A stretch of 64,000 nt of DNA from Chryseobacterium sp. OV279 (GTDB lineage: Bacteria; Bacteroidota; Bacteroidia; Flavobacteriales; Weeksellaceae), in assembly GCF_900128945.1 (NCBI RefSeq), contig NZ_FQUD01000001.1, positions 1,268,431 to 1,332,430 of the forward strand, written 5' to 3'. Positions within the stretch are counted from its first letter, which is position 1, and every line of letters begins with the position of its first letter. The notes beneath the pieces were generated by a model, which searched no databases, was not told the origin of the DNA, and saw only the letters and a program-made list of their open reading frames with translations. The translations under genes were made by a program, and so were the position numbers. Positions 36,101 through 44,638 of the stretch are shown in pieces.

Positions 36101-37394
36101 AATAGCACAGGCCGAAATACCGGGAACCCGCATTCATAAAATCATGAATGTAAGTGTGTTTCAATGGATGAATGTGGCCAAACCTTTTGAAAAAACAGTC
36201 AAAGGAGAATGGCGTTCCAATAACCATGCTTACCTTGATATCGAGAACTTTGCAAATGCAGAAGTCTTACTGGCTTCATCTGCACCTGCTGTTCCTGCCT
36301 TTAATCTGGCAATCGGGGACCTTCTGCCGATTGAAAGAACACCTGAAGAGATCTATGATAAACATATGTTCCATGGAGAACTGTACCAGGGAATTACAGA
36401 GATTTCAGCAGTAGGAACGAAGGGAATTGTAGGAAAAATCAAAGGAAACGGTGGAAAAGGATCTTTACTGGATAATGCCGGGCAATTATTCGGATTGTGG
36501 CTGCAGCTTACCCTGACCAAAGACCGTATTGCTTTCCCTGTGAAAATCAGAGATATTGAATTCTTCGGAGATATGGAGGATCAGGACGGCCTTTTTGAAT
36601 GTACCTGCATCCTTACCGAGCTCAATGAAGAATTTGCCATTGCCGATATTATCCTTAAAAGAGACGGAAAGGTATGGTGCGCGATTACAGGCTGGCAAAA
36701 CCGCCGACTGGAAATTGATGAACCGCTGTGGAATGTTTCCATGTCGCCTTTGCACAACCGCCTTTCGGAGGAAATAGCTCCTGAGGTATTTTTCTTTCAT
36801 CAGGCGTATACGAGAGTGGCTTCGTGGGATTTTATTCTTAAAAGATATTTCAATCAGACGGAAAAGCAATATCATCAGCAGTTGTTTCCCAACAAGCGGA
36901 AAGAATGGATGGTAAGCCGTGTAGCCGTGAAAGATGCCGTACGAAACCTTCTCCGTGAAAAGAAAAATCATCCCTGTTTTCCCATCACTTTTGAAATAGG
37001 GAAGGATGAAGTCGGAAAACCTTATCTGATAGGCGATGTCACGGAAGATATCCATATTTCTTTAGCCCATAAAGAAAAGGATGCGGTTGGTATTGCACGT
37101 CAGGGCGGCCCGGTGGGAATCGACATGGAACTCATGGAGGAACGCAGCTCCGGATTTTACGACCTGGTATTTACCGATCACGAATTAACCTTATTAAAAG
37201 ACAGAGATCAGGCAGAATGGACCACCAGATTCTGGGTAGCCAAAGAAGCGTACGGAAAGTTTCTGGGAACCGGACTGAAAGGAAATCCAAAGGCCTTTGA
37301 AATTACCAATATTGAGGGAGATCATTTATGGATCAACCAAACTGAAATAAAAACTATTAAACATAAAAAATATATTATCGGATGGACACTATAA
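33162..37394 (+). CDS. Second PKS subunit: KS-AT-DH with fused C-terminal phosphopantetheinyl transferase
   Basis: A 1410-residue subunit 19 nt after the first. KS at 1-~460 keeps the full triad (Cys207 in DAACASA, His342 in EAHGTGT, His381 in GHAMPAAG), so it is not a chain-length-factor remnant. The AT (~530-850) has GHSLGE with Ser605, but the usual GQGSQ is PGLDG, so its acyl choice may differ. A hotdog dehydratase follows (from ~940: HPYLIDHSLL, PVIPMTMIFEQLAEIAQ). The last ~150 residues are an Sfp/AcpT-type transferase (PVGIDMEL, FWVAKEAYGKFLGTG) that would activate the cluster's ACPs. It contains no ACP itself, so it must use those of the first subunit or the free ACP, whose gene overlaps by 13 nt. 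Confidence 0.92.
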   Translation: MKKTDVAVIGLSCVFPGAQDAHTFWQNIVNKVDSTQSAPADRIDPVHFSDKTSPVDRFYCQRGGFISDYEFDPTAFGILPLAVEGTEPDHLLTLDLVQKALEDAGVFQKGISLEKTGIIIGKGNYTGPGATRAIEIVRTGEQISSLLQELLPQVSSADIEKVKHAFQERKGRFAADTAMGLIPNLVASLVANRFNLGGAAFTVDAACASALIAVDHAVQELNRGRCDMVIAGGVHTGQNAAFWSIFAQLGALSHQQQIKPFSMDADGLLIGEGCGFVVLKRLEDAVRDQDKIYAVIKGVGVSSDGNGTSVMSPSVKGQLKALQQAWINADLDEKQIGYLEAHGTGTPLGDKTELQTLAQFFTKEETTQAAGIGSVKSNIGHAMPAAGIAGLIKTCLALHHDTLPPTLYCENPIADMEQTRFAPVQEPKSWSKTGLPKVAAVNAFGFGGINAHVVLEGYDMPKKDRVLVLARPTHEELLSALKNNENRVGEGDYRIALFDPTPERIEKATKIVAKNNPWRNKQDIWYTNTPLLKDGGKIAFVFPGLDGLAKGEVDSVSRYFGLTEPIETEGEGLLSDALGIFNKCSILDNALKKLGIVPDMNAGHSLGEWLAGYSSELAEVNSVKALIDVLNPETFELKDSRFIAIGAGIDAVKPFIDTIPNLYISNDNCPNQVILCGSNAALDELVPLLKSKQIFHQVLPFQSGFHSPFIADKLDVILAGMEKAQFQQTKIPLWSATTLEPYPADQDAIRKLSAEHLVQPVRFRELTDKLYEEGAKFFIQIGTGGLIGFIDDTLKGKAFSTIASSVATRSALAQLQRVVAALFVEGKTVALDFLEVQSQSKKSSGKGIKLQLGSPIIRDFKEIQNLAQSFEMPKQNTVSATVAKTGHPLVQAFQENITDMIRMQEEVLTLFQNRPEITIPRPVVSKAPVSKNFSKLLYVTLDTHPYLIDHSLLRQPKGWTTVSDMEPVIPMTMIFEQLAEIAQAEIPGTRIHKIMNVSVFQWMNVAKPFEKTVKGEWRSNNHAYLDIENFANAEVLLASSAPAVPAFNLAIGDLLPIERTPEEIYDKHMFHGELYQGITEISAVGTKGIVGKIKGNGGKGSLLDNAGQLFGLWLQLTLTKDRIAFPVKIRDIEFFGDMEDQDGLFECTCILTELNEEFAIADIILKRDGKVWCAITGWQNRRLEIDEPLWNVSMSPLHNRLSEEIAPEVFFFHQAYTRVASWDFILKRYFNQTEKQYHQQLFPNKRKEWMVSRVAVKDAVRNLLREKKNHPCFPITFEIGKDEVGKPYLIGDVTEDIHISLAHKEKDAVGIARQGGPVGIDMELMEERSSGFYDLVFTDHELTLLKDRDQAEWTTRFWVAKEAYGKFLGTGLKGNPKAFEITNIEGDHLWINQTEIKTIKHKKYIIGWTL

Positions 37395-37681
37395 ACAACA
37401 CATTAAAATTGAATCACGAAGAATTGTTCACTCTTTTAAAAGGTTTTATTACGGAAGTGATAGGCGCTGAATTTGTAGAGGAAATGGATATCACTCCGGA
37501 CAGTTCATTCACCAAAGACCTGGAAATGGACAGCATAGAAATCGTTTCTTTTTCCGAGAAGATCAAAGCGCATTTCGGGGATCAGATTGATTTCACGGGA
37601 TGGCTGTCTTCTATGGACTTAGACGAACTGATCAACCTTGACCTCCGTATGATCATCAATTATATCTACGAATGCCAATAA
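37382..37681 (+). CDS. Free-standing acyl carrier protein
   Basis: A 99-residue acidic ACP with the attachment site LEMDSIEIV, Ser51. It starts inside the end of the PKS/PPTase gene (13-nt overlap) and its stop overlaps the hydrolase start by 10 nt, which indicates translational coupling. The DSIE motif differs from the DSIKR motif of the in-PKS ACPs, suggesting a separate job, such as carrying a starter unit or the acyl group used by the later acyltransferases. That role is inference. Confidence 0.92.
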   Translation: MDTINNTLKLNHEELFTLLKGFITEVIGAEFVEEMDITPDSSFTKDLEMDSIEIVSFSEKIKAHFGDQIDFTGWLSSMDLDELINLDLRMIINYIYECQ

Positions 37682-38466
37682 TCAATGTAAACCATAAACA
37701 GGTTCATATTCAGGAACTCAACAAAGGGGCTGAACAGACGGTGGTGCTTATCCACGGGATGTTCAGCAACCTCTCCATTTATTATTTTAATATTGCCCCG
37801 ATTCTGGCGAAGCATTTCCACGTGGTAATGTACGATCTGAAAAGTCACGGCATGAGCGAACGTTTTACAGACGGCTACGATCTGGAAAGTATGTCATCCG
37901 ATGTACTGGCTTTGATGGATGTTTTAAACCTTAAAAAAGCACATCTGGCGGGATACAGTTTCGGAGGGCTTATTGCTTTGAAAACGGCATTAAAAGCGCC
38001 GGACCGTGTCAGTCAGCTGGTCGTTATAGAAGCTCCGGATCCTCAGGACGAAAAGGCTCGTAACATCATCGATGAATACAGTAAAGAATTCCTCGAACAT
38101 TACGTGGCCAATTTTACGGACACCACCAAAGTGCAGATGGGCAAAAGACAGATGGAGAAAAACCACCGGATGTATGAATTCCTGTTTGAAAAGACCAGCA
38201 TTAAAGCAGATATGATCAGGGAAAAACATTTTCTGGGGGAAGCGAATTTCTCAGAACTGGATACGCCCACACTTTTGCTTTACGGATCTGAATCGAACTG
38301 TAAACCTACAGGAGAATGGCTGAAAACGCAGATCATTTCATCTGAACTGGAACTGATTCCCGGTGATCACAATGTCCCGATACAGGAACCCGTTCAGATT
38401 GCAGAATCGATGGTTCATTTTTTATCTCAATCATTATCTAACGCATTAACACAAAATCATGGCTAA
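37672..38466 (+). CDS. Alpha/beta hydrolase (putative chain-releasing thioesterase)
   Basis: A 264-residue alpha/beta hydrolase with oxyanion motif HGMF near 28-31, nucleophile elbow GYSFGG (Ser96) and the catalytic His in GDHNVP (His233). It overlaps both neighbours (10 nt with the ACP, 8 nt with the glycosyltransferase). In a PKS operon without an integral thioesterase it is the best candidate for chain release or proofreading. No signal peptide; cytoplasmic. Confidence 0.88.
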   Translation: MPIINVNHKQVHIQELNKGAEQTVVLIHGMFSNLSIYYFNIAPILAKHFHVVMYDLKSHGMSERFTDGYDLESMSSDVLALMDVLNLKKAHLAGYSFGGLIALKTALKAPDRVSQLVVIEAPDPQDEKARNIIDEYSKEFLEHYVANFTDTTKVQMGKRQMEKNHRMYEFLFEKTSIKADMIREKHFLGEANFSELDTPTLLLYGSESNCKPTGEWLKTQIISSELELIPGDHNVPIQEPVQIAESMVHFLSQSLSNALTQNHG

Positions 38467-40864
38467 ATTTGTATTTGTTGTTCCACCATTGACAGGCCAT
38501 GTCAATCCAACCTTAAGCATCGGCGCAGAATTACTGCAAAGAGGACATGAAGTGGCCTGGATCAGTCTTGACAAAAATTTAAGTGCAAAACTTCCTGTCG
38601 GGGGAGAACTTTTGCTCATTCAATATGACCAGACCGACGAGGAGAAAAGAGAAAGTGAAAGCTATCTCGATATTATTTCTAAAAAAGTAGTCTACGGTAT
38701 CGACAGTATTAAGTTTCTTTACGATGACGTATTAATTCCTTTAAACAGACATTGCTACAATGGAATCGTTACTCTACTAAAACAATATCAACCCGATTTG
38801 GTGATTGGAGATCATCAGTTATTTGCTGCCGCTATTGCTGCTAAAAAACTAAATCTTCCATACAGCACATCCGTTACGGCTCCGGCCGCCATTAAAATGA
38901 TGGACGAGCTGCCTAAAGTGCATGAATGGGAAGTCAATAAAATCATTGAATTGCAGAAAGAACTCGGTGTAACGGAAAACCGTTCACTGGCATCTTCTGA
39001 TCTGTTGACACTTGTTTTAACTTCAAAATATTTCTTTGGCGAAATGGATCTGCCGGAAAATTATCAGTTCACAGGACCTGTTCTTATGGAACGCCGCATC
39101 TCCTGTGAATTTGATTGGGACAGATTGAAAAGCAGTACCCACAAAAAGATTTTGGTAAGCATCGGAACCACTTTCGATCATGATCATAAAAAAGCATTCT
39201 TCCAAAAAGTGGTGGATGCCTTTAAAGATGAAGATCTGACGGTTGTACTGGTCTCTGATCCACAGCTTTTTGACAGCTGGCCGGAAAACTTTATGGTCTA
39301 CAATCAGGTTCCTCAACTGGATCTCTTGCCTTATCTGGATGGAGTCGTTTGCCACGGCGGTCACAATACTGTTTCTGAAGCACTTTCCAATGGTCTTCCG
39401 CTGGTTGTGATCCCGATTGCGTATGATCAGTCTCATGTAGCAGGACGCGTTGTGCGTACCGGAGCAGGAGAGCGTCTTAATTTTAACAGATTTAAATCCC
39501 ATCATTTAAACGAAGCCGTGAAAAATATATTAAACAATTCAGAATATAAAGAAGCTGCTGAAACGGTTCGTGAATCTTTCACCGAAGCCGGAGGTACAGC
39601 CACCGCAGCCAATTTGCTTGAAAAAGCATTAATTCCTGCTGATGAAACCATAAAGCTGGGGTCTAAATTTTTATTTGTGATCCCGCCGTTTTTTGGCCAT
39701 ATCAGCCCGACCTTAAGTGTGGGAGCCAGCCTGATCGCCCGTGGACATGAAGTGAAATGGTTTGGAATTACCCCATTAGACAATAAACATATTCCGGAAG
39801 GAGGAAGTTATTTTTATCCTGAAGAAGATCTTATTCCGTTTCAGGAGGATATCAAACGTATTTTAAAGAGACAGGATGACGGGCCGGCGTGTTCAGGACC
39901 TGAAGTGATAAAGCTCGCACTGGAAGAAACCTATGTTCCGTTTGCTAAAATGATGATGCCCGGATTGGAGCGTCTCATGGAAAGCTGGAAACCGGATGTT
40001 CTGGTGAATGACTGCATCACTTTCGGAGGAGCTCTTTTTGCCCATAAACATCATATTCCTTGTGTAACAACTACGCCTGTTCCCCCCGATGTAATGGGCG
40101 ATACGGCGAATAATGCACCCAAAATATTCGAATGGCAGCAAAACCTGATCAAAGATCTTCAAAAAGAAGTGGGGATCAATGATGAAGGTATTTTTATCCA
40201 TTCCAATAAGCTGAATCTGGTATTCACATCACAGACGTTTGCTGATTTTGAAACTGTTCCGTCTCATATGAGATTTGTAGGACCGGTAAAAGGACGTCCG
40301 AATCCGGCTCCATTTGACTGGGAAAAACTGGAAGCATCTACGACCCCAAAAATATTTGTATCACTCGGGACTTTGTTGGTAGATATCCGGAAAGCCTTTT
40401 TTGAAAAGGTGATTGCCGCTTTTGCAGATCAGCCTGTAACGGTGATTGCAGCCACTCCGCCGGAGATATTTGATGAATGGCCTTCTAATTTCATCGTGAA
40501 TGGTTTTGTACCGCAATCTGCATTGATGCCTCATATGGATGCGGTGATCTGCCACGGAGGTTTTAATACCGTTAATGATACATTCACCAACGGGTTACCG
40601 ATGTTGATTACCCCTATTGCCTACGACCATTTTCATATTGCTAAATTAATTGAAAAGGCAGGCTGCGGAATCAGCATCCGATACAAGAGATTACGTGTTG
40701 AGGCTCTTCGTGAAACTGTTTTTGAATTGCTGGAAAATCCTGCGTACAGAAATGCAGCGAAAGAGGTTCAGGCCAATTTGCTGAATGCCGGTGGTAATGA
40801 CCGTGCGGTAGAGCTTCTGGAAGAGTTTGTACAGCAACATCGTTCAACATTAGTTACGGTATAA
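38459..40864 (+). CDS. Two-headed GT1 (MGT/UGT-like) glycosyltransferase
   Basis: An 801-residue protein made of two complete GT1 units in tandem. Unit 1 (~1-395) starts FVFVVPPLTGHVNPTLSIGAE and has the donor-site block CHGGHNTVSEALSNGLPLVV near residue 300. Unit 2 (~400-801) starts FLFVIPPFFGHISPTLSVGAS and has CHGGFNTVNDTFTNGLPMLI near 700. Usual family length is ~400, so this is an internal duplication with fusion. Both units keep the HGGxNT motif and an acidic D-Q/H pair after PIAYD, so both may be active. It probably transfers sugars from nucleotide donors to the polyketide lipid, perhaps two sugars in sequence. Confidence 0.92.
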   Translation: MAKFVFVVPPLTGHVNPTLSIGAELLQRGHEVAWISLDKNLSAKLPVGGELLLIQYDQTDEEKRESESYLDIISKKVVYGIDSIKFLYDDVLIPLNRHCYNGIVTLLKQYQPDLVIGDHQLFAAAIAAKKLNLPYSTSVTAPAAIKMMDELPKVHEWEVNKIIELQKELGVTENRSLASSDLLTLVLTSKYFFGEMDLPENYQFTGPVLMERRISCEFDWDRLKSSTHKKILVSIGTTFDHDHKKAFFQKVVDAFKDEDLTVVLVSDPQLFDSWPENFMVYNQVPQLDLLPYLDGVVCHGGHNTVSEALSNGLPLVVIPIAYDQSHVAGRVVRTGAGERLNFNRFKSHHLNEAVKNILNNSEYKEAAETVRESFTEAGGTATAANLLEKALIPADETIKLGSKFLFVIPPFFGHISPTLSVGASLIARGHEVKWFGITPLDNKHIPEGGSYFYPEEDLIPFQEDIKRILKRQDDGPACSGPEVIKLALEETYVPFAKMMMPGLERLMESWKPDVLVNDCITFGGALFAHKHHIPCVTTTPVPPDVMGDTANNAPKIFEWQQNLIKDLQKEVGINDEGIFIHSNKLNLVFTSQTFADFETVPSHMRFVGPVKGRPNPAPFDWEKLEASTTPKIFVSLGTLLVDIRKAFFEKVIAAFADQPVTVIAATPPEIFDEWPSNFIVNGFVPQSALMPHMDAVICHGGFNTVNDTFTNGLPMLITPIAYDHFHIAKLIEKAGCGISIRYKRLRVEALRETVFELLENPAYRNAAKEVQANLLNAGGNDRAVELLEEFVQQHRSTLVTV

Positions 40865-40868
40865 GCCT

Positions 40869-42140
40869 ATGCGACGAAAATTGTTATTTGGTGAGCGCAT
40901 GCTGCTGGGTGACGGAACAGAGCCCTTCAATGCGGTGATTCCGTTCCGGTTGCGCGGAACCTTTAAAGAGGAAAATATTCAACATGCCCTGAATCAGATT
41001 CAGGGCAAACATCCATGGTTGAGAGCACTCATCAGCCATGATGAAAACAATATCCCGTGGTTTGAAGTTCCGGAAAGACGTCTGCCCATCCCGATACGGA
41101 TCGTGGCCCGAAAAGGAGAGGACGACTGGAAAGAAGAATCCGCAAGAGAGTGGAAAACCTTGTTTAATTACGGAGAATTGCCATTGATCCGTTTTGTATG
41201 GATCAAAGGGGAAGAGGTTTCAGATATGCTTTTTTCTTTTCATCACTGTTTGTGTGACGGTGGTTCTGCGATGGCTTTCCTGTATGAATTTTTACAGCTG
41301 CTGGATCGTCCTTCCGCAGAAATTGGGGTGGAAAATCCCATACTTGGAATTCATGATGTGGTTCCTGCTGAGATTTTAACCAACCGCAAACAAAAACTGA
41401 AAGCGAAAGTGATCGGAAGATTGGCAGCGACAGCCATCAAATGTATTCCTGTCAACAAAAAAGCCATTGACCGACAAAATGATTATCTGATCCACTGGAA
41501 ATTTGACAAAGAAATGAGCCAGGAACTGATTGCTTACTGTAAATCACAGGAAGTTACGGTTAATACGTTCCTGAGTGCAGCCGTGCTTCAGGCATTTAAA
41601 AAAGTGAGAGGGGCAGCGGCTTTCAATAAAGTTTCGTGTCCGGTAGATATCAGACGTTTTGCAAAGCAGATCAAAGAGGATCATATTTTTGCTTTCGGGC
41701 TGATGATCGTGGTTTCAGCGAATCAAAAAATAAGTTTCTCAGAAAACTTAAGACTGATGCAGGAATCTGTAGAAAGAAAAACCTCCAAACTGAATCCCTA
41801 CATTACCATGATGGTGATGGAATCCGCGCATGATGCTTTGAAAAATTTCACGAAGCTGTTGAAGCATGGCAAGTCTTCCAACGACTGTATGTTTTCCAAC
41901 TTGGGACGCATTCAGATTCCCCATCAATACAAAGAATTTACACTGGATACCATTTTCAGTCCTTCGGTGATCGGACCTTTGGGAAATACGACGACGATGG
42001 TGACATCAACATTCAACGGGGAAATGGATTTTTCATTTGTAGGAAGTGAGGGATATTTACCGTATGCTGAAGCCTTAGCGATTCGTGATGAGGTGATTCA
42101 GACGGTAAAATTACAATTAGACCATATAGCAGTATTATGA
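40869..42140 (+). CDS. Condensation-domain/PapA-type acyltransferase A
   Basis: A 423-residue stand-alone member of the condensation/acyltransferase superfamily (as in PapA5, WS/DGAT and NRPS C domains). The catalytic motif HHxxxDG is intact: HHCLCDGG with His125, His126 and Asp130. Later features are NTFLSAAVLQAF, the bridge PVDIRRF and SNLGRIQIP, all typical of the family. It should esterify a hydroxyl with an acyl group from ACP or CoA. It is 4 nt after the glycosyltransferase, suggesting acylation of the glycosylated product. No signal peptide. Confidence 0.88.
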   Translation: MRRKLLFGERMLLGDGTEPFNAVIPFRLRGTFKEENIQHALNQIQGKHPWLRALISHDENNIPWFEVPERRLPIPIRIVARKGEDDWKEESAREWKTLFNYGELPLIRFVWIKGEEVSDMLFSFHHCLCDGGSAMAFLYEFLQLLDRPSAEIGVENPILGIHDVVPAEILTNRKQKLKAKVIGRLAATAIKCIPVNKKAIDRQNDYLIHWKFDKEMSQELIAYCKSQEVTVNTFLSAAVLQAFKKVRGAAAFNKVSCPVDIRRFAKQIKEDHIFAFGLMIVVSANQKISFSENLRLMQESVERKTSKLNPYITMMVMESAHDALKNFTKLLKHGKSSNDCMFSNLGRIQIPHQYKEFTLDTIFSPSVIGPLGNTTTMVTSTFNGEMDFSFVGSEGYLPYAEALAIRDEVIQTVKLQLDHIAVL

Positions 42141-43390
42141 TCAGGCGAAATTTAATGATGGTAGAACGGATCATGTATGTGGATCCCGAAACACCTGTCA
42201 ATTGTGTATTTACGGCAAAAATCAAAGGGAATATCCCTGAGGAAAACTTTAAGGCTGCTTTAGAAAAAATCCAGCAGAAACATCCATTGTTGAGAACCAG
42301 AATTGATAACAGCAGTGAAAAATATCCCTTTTTTATAGAAGTAGAAGAAGTTGAATCTATTCCGCTCCGTATTGTTGAGCGGAAAACAGATGAAGACTGG
42401 CTGCAGGAATCCGAAAGTGAATGGTTTCGGCTGTTTAAAGATGATAAAAAGCCACTGGCTCAATTGGTCTGGATTAAAGGAAATGATGTATCTGAAATTC
42501 TTTGGGTACTGCCTCACTGTATCTGCGACGGAACTTCACTGGTCACCATGATGAAGGAACTTTTGGGGCTTCTGGATGATCCTTCTTTTGAAATGAATCC
42601 TTATGATGTATTCAATTCAGTCAATGATTTTCTGCCTATTGATTTCAATATGAAAAAAAAGAAGCGAAAAGCCCGTTTTTACCTGATGATGGCGCGACTC
42701 TTTTTTCTTATGCAGCGTAAAAGTAAGACAAGAAACCTTGGCAGCAATTACGTTGTTCATTGGAAGTTGAATTCAGATACAACCGCACAAATCACAGAAA
42801 AGTCTAAAGCTCACGGTGTTTCTGTACATGCTTTGCTTTGTTCTTCGTTTATGCAGGCTTTTCAGGATGTTCAGGGAAAGCAGGCAAAAGGAAAAGTGAT
42901 CAGTCCTGTGGATGTGCGTCATTTTATTCCGGAGATCAGGCAGGATCAGGTTTTTGCTTTTGCACCAACGGTTGAACTGTCATTAAAAAAAGGAAATACA
43001 GATTTACTGAGTAATGCCAGACAGATCAAAAAAGATCTTGTAGAAAAAATAGAAAAAATGGAGGCCAGAGAGCTTCTGTGGATGGGTGAGCAGATGCATC
43101 CGGTCGCTGAACGTATGGTTTCTATGATGAAATCCAGCAAAGGCGGTCATGATGTAACGCTTTCCAATATGGGAAGAATCAATATCCCAAGCGATTACAA
43201 AAATTTTAAAGTGGAGACGATCATCAGTCCGACTGTTGCCTTTCCATGGCTGAATTCGAATACTTTGGTCACAACAACGTATAACCAGCAAATGGACTTT
43301 ACGTTTATGTCCAACGAGCATTTTCTGCCCAAAGAAGAAGCTGTTACCATTAAAAATAAAGCCATTGAACTCCTGACCTCATCGCTATGA
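42137..43390 (+). CDS. Condensation-domain/PapA-type acyltransferase B
   Basis: A 417-residue paralogue of the previous protein (shared blocks QKHPLLRTRI, VSPVDVRHF-like PVDVRHF, SNMGRINIP). The motif reads PHCICDG: the first His of HHxxxDG is Pro126, but the catalytic second His127 and Asp131 remain, so activity is plausible. Its ATG overlaps the stop of the first copy (ATGA). Two copies that differ in the active site suggest two acylation positions or two acyl donors. Confidence 0.88.
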   Translation: MIRRNLMMVERIMYVDPETPVNCVFTAKIKGNIPEENFKAALEKIQQKHPLLRTRIDNSSEKYPFFIEVEEVESIPLRIVERKTDEDWLQESESEWFRLFKDDKKPLAQLVWIKGNDVSEILWVLPHCICDGTSLVTMMKELLGLLDDPSFEMNPYDVFNSVNDFLPIDFNMKKKKRKARFYLMMARLFFLMQRKSKTRNLGSNYVVHWKLNSDTTAQITEKSKAHGVSVHALLCSSFMQAFQDVQGKQAKGKVISPVDVRHFIPEIRQDQVFAFAPTVELSLKKGNTDLLSNARQIKKDLVEKIEKMEARELLWMGEQMHPVAERMVSMMKSSKGGHDVTLSNMGRINIPSDYKNFKVETIISPTVAFPWLNSNTLVTTTYNQQMDFTFMSNEHFLPKEEAVTIKNKAIELLTSSL

Positions 43391-43923
43391 AATTTAAACT
43401 GAAGCCGCCACCCCCTAAAAAACTCAAAAAAACCACGTTGAAACGCTTTTTAATCAAGCGTACAATTTACTATGTTCTTCCGAATGTATTCTTCAATTTC
43501 ATTATCGCTTACGCCAGTTTTCAGGAATTAGGATACACCCACTTCTTTTCCGGAACCCAAAATATGGCCCGATTGACGCTACCCATGGCGATATTTTTAC
43601 CGGTAGTTCTGACCATCGATATCATCAACAGGGTGATCATTGCTGCCGAGCAGGGCGCGATTGAATTTACAGTAGATGAGCAGCTCAATAAAAAGAAACT
43701 GATGACGAAACTGAGTATTCTGCACGGACTCACCACCGGATTACTGGTTTTGTCTGTCTTACTTTTTGCGCAGTTTGGTTATTCAAAATACTATAAGCTG
43801 GATGCTACGGCAATGGCGGTGCTTGTAGGTGTGCTGGCGGGAATTCTTTCTGTCATTTTTGTGTATCTGCCGGTGAGGAGATTGAGGAGATGGATGTACA
43901 GGAAGGTGGAAATAGTGATGTAA
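43387..43923 (+). CDS. Four-helix integral membrane protein of the PKS operon
   Basis: A 178-residue protein with a basic, proline-rich N terminus (KLKPPPPKKLKKTTLKRF) and four hydrophobic helices, such as MARLTLPMAIFLPVVLTI, GLTTGLLVLSVLLFAQF and AVLVGVLAGILSVIFVYLPV. No family is recognised. It starts in an ATGA overlap with the acyltransferase and is the last gene before the operon terminator. It may anchor the acyltransferases at the membrane or move the product; both are guesses. Confidence 0.8.
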   Translation: MKFKLKPPPPKKLKKTTLKRFLIKRTIYYVLPNVFFNFIIAYASFQELGYTHFFSGTQNMARLTLPMAIFLPVVLTIDIINRVIIAAEQGAIEFTVDEQLNKKKLMTKLSILHGLTTGLLVLSVLLFAQFGYSKYYKLDATAMAVLVGVLAGILSVIFVYLPVRRLRRWMYRKVEIVM

Positions 43924-43963
43924 ATCAGCTCTATTATTTCCCTATTTTAAGCTTATTAATTTA

Positions 43964-43993
43964 AATCTTCAGTTTCTCACTATACTGAAGATT
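43964..43993. terminator. Bidirectional terminator between the PKS operon and the next minus-strand gene
   Basis: A perfect 10-bp stem, AATCTTCAGT (43964-43973) and ACTGAAGATT (43984-43993), with T/A-rich flanks on both sides. It lies between two converging genes. Confidence 0.75.
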
Positions 43994-44023
43994 ATATTTT
44001 ATGCAAAAGGAATCCCCCGTTAA

Positions 44024-44590
44024 TTATTTAGCTGCTTGCATTGGTGGGGGTGGAAGCTGTTTTTGAGGTAGGTAATTGTTTATCTCATTTTGTTTGAGAA
44101 TCTCTTTTTTTATAGATTCAAAATCAATAGTAAAATTAGCTGATTTCCCCAATTCATCTTGTTTATAAATTTTATCTTCAAGCAAAGTAATAATTCTATT
44201 AAAATCTGAATCCATAAAAGGTTGAATAAAGCAAAGCTTATCATTATTCTTCCCGACTTTGAATGTGATATAATTCCTGTTTCCGGCATAATAATGATTC
44301 TTTTCCAATTGTTTTTTCACGACAAAATCTTCCAATTTTTTTGAAGAGAGTTGATTAACCTGATCAATTTCATCTTTAGTCAGTTGGTATTTATAAAAAA
44401 TAGTGTCTTTATATCTTTTTAAATAAACATGTAATATTCCATCTTTATCAATACTTGAATACGAATGGATAATGATAGTATTATCTGATTCGACATCGTA
44501 AGTAATGAGTTTAAAATCATTAAACTTTAATTTTTGAGCATTCAATAATACTCCAATAAATAAGACAATAAATAAAAGTTTTTTTTTCAT
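44024..44590 (-). CDS. Secreted hypothetical protein
   Basis: A 188-residue protein with a signal peptide (KKLLFIVLFIGVLLNAQ). The mature part is lysine-rich and mixed alpha/beta, ending in a proline-rich tail (QKQLPPPPMQAAK). No family is recognised. It is noticeably more AT-rich than the PKS operon and may be the first gene of the accessory segment. It has its own promoter. Confidence 0.7.
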   Translation of the reverse strand: MKKKLLFIVLFIGVLLNAQKLKFNDFKLITYDVESDNTIIIHSYSSIDKDGILHVYLKRYKDTIFYKYQLTKDEIDQVNQLSSKKLEDFVVKKQLEKNHYYAGNRNYITFKVGKNNDKLCFIQPFMDSDFNRIITLLEDKIYKQDELGKSANFTIDFESIKKEILKQNEINNYLPQKQLPPPPMQAAK

Positions 44591-44608
44591 ATAGATTATT
44601 AATATTTA

Positions 44609-44638
44609 TAAATGTAGCATAAAGAGAATATCTGGCAA
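44609..44638 (-). promoter_or_regulatory. Promoter of the minus-strand secreted gene
   Basis: On the minus strand, TTG (44638-44636), 19-nt spacer, TACATTTA (44616-44609): a near match to TTTG/TAnnTTTG, ending 19 nt before the ATG. Confidence 0.6.

Noticed and set aside
36486..37055. 189-codon minus-strand ORF inside the second PKS gene
   Set aside because: Antisense to the DH and PPTase domains, whose motifs are intact; no family pattern.
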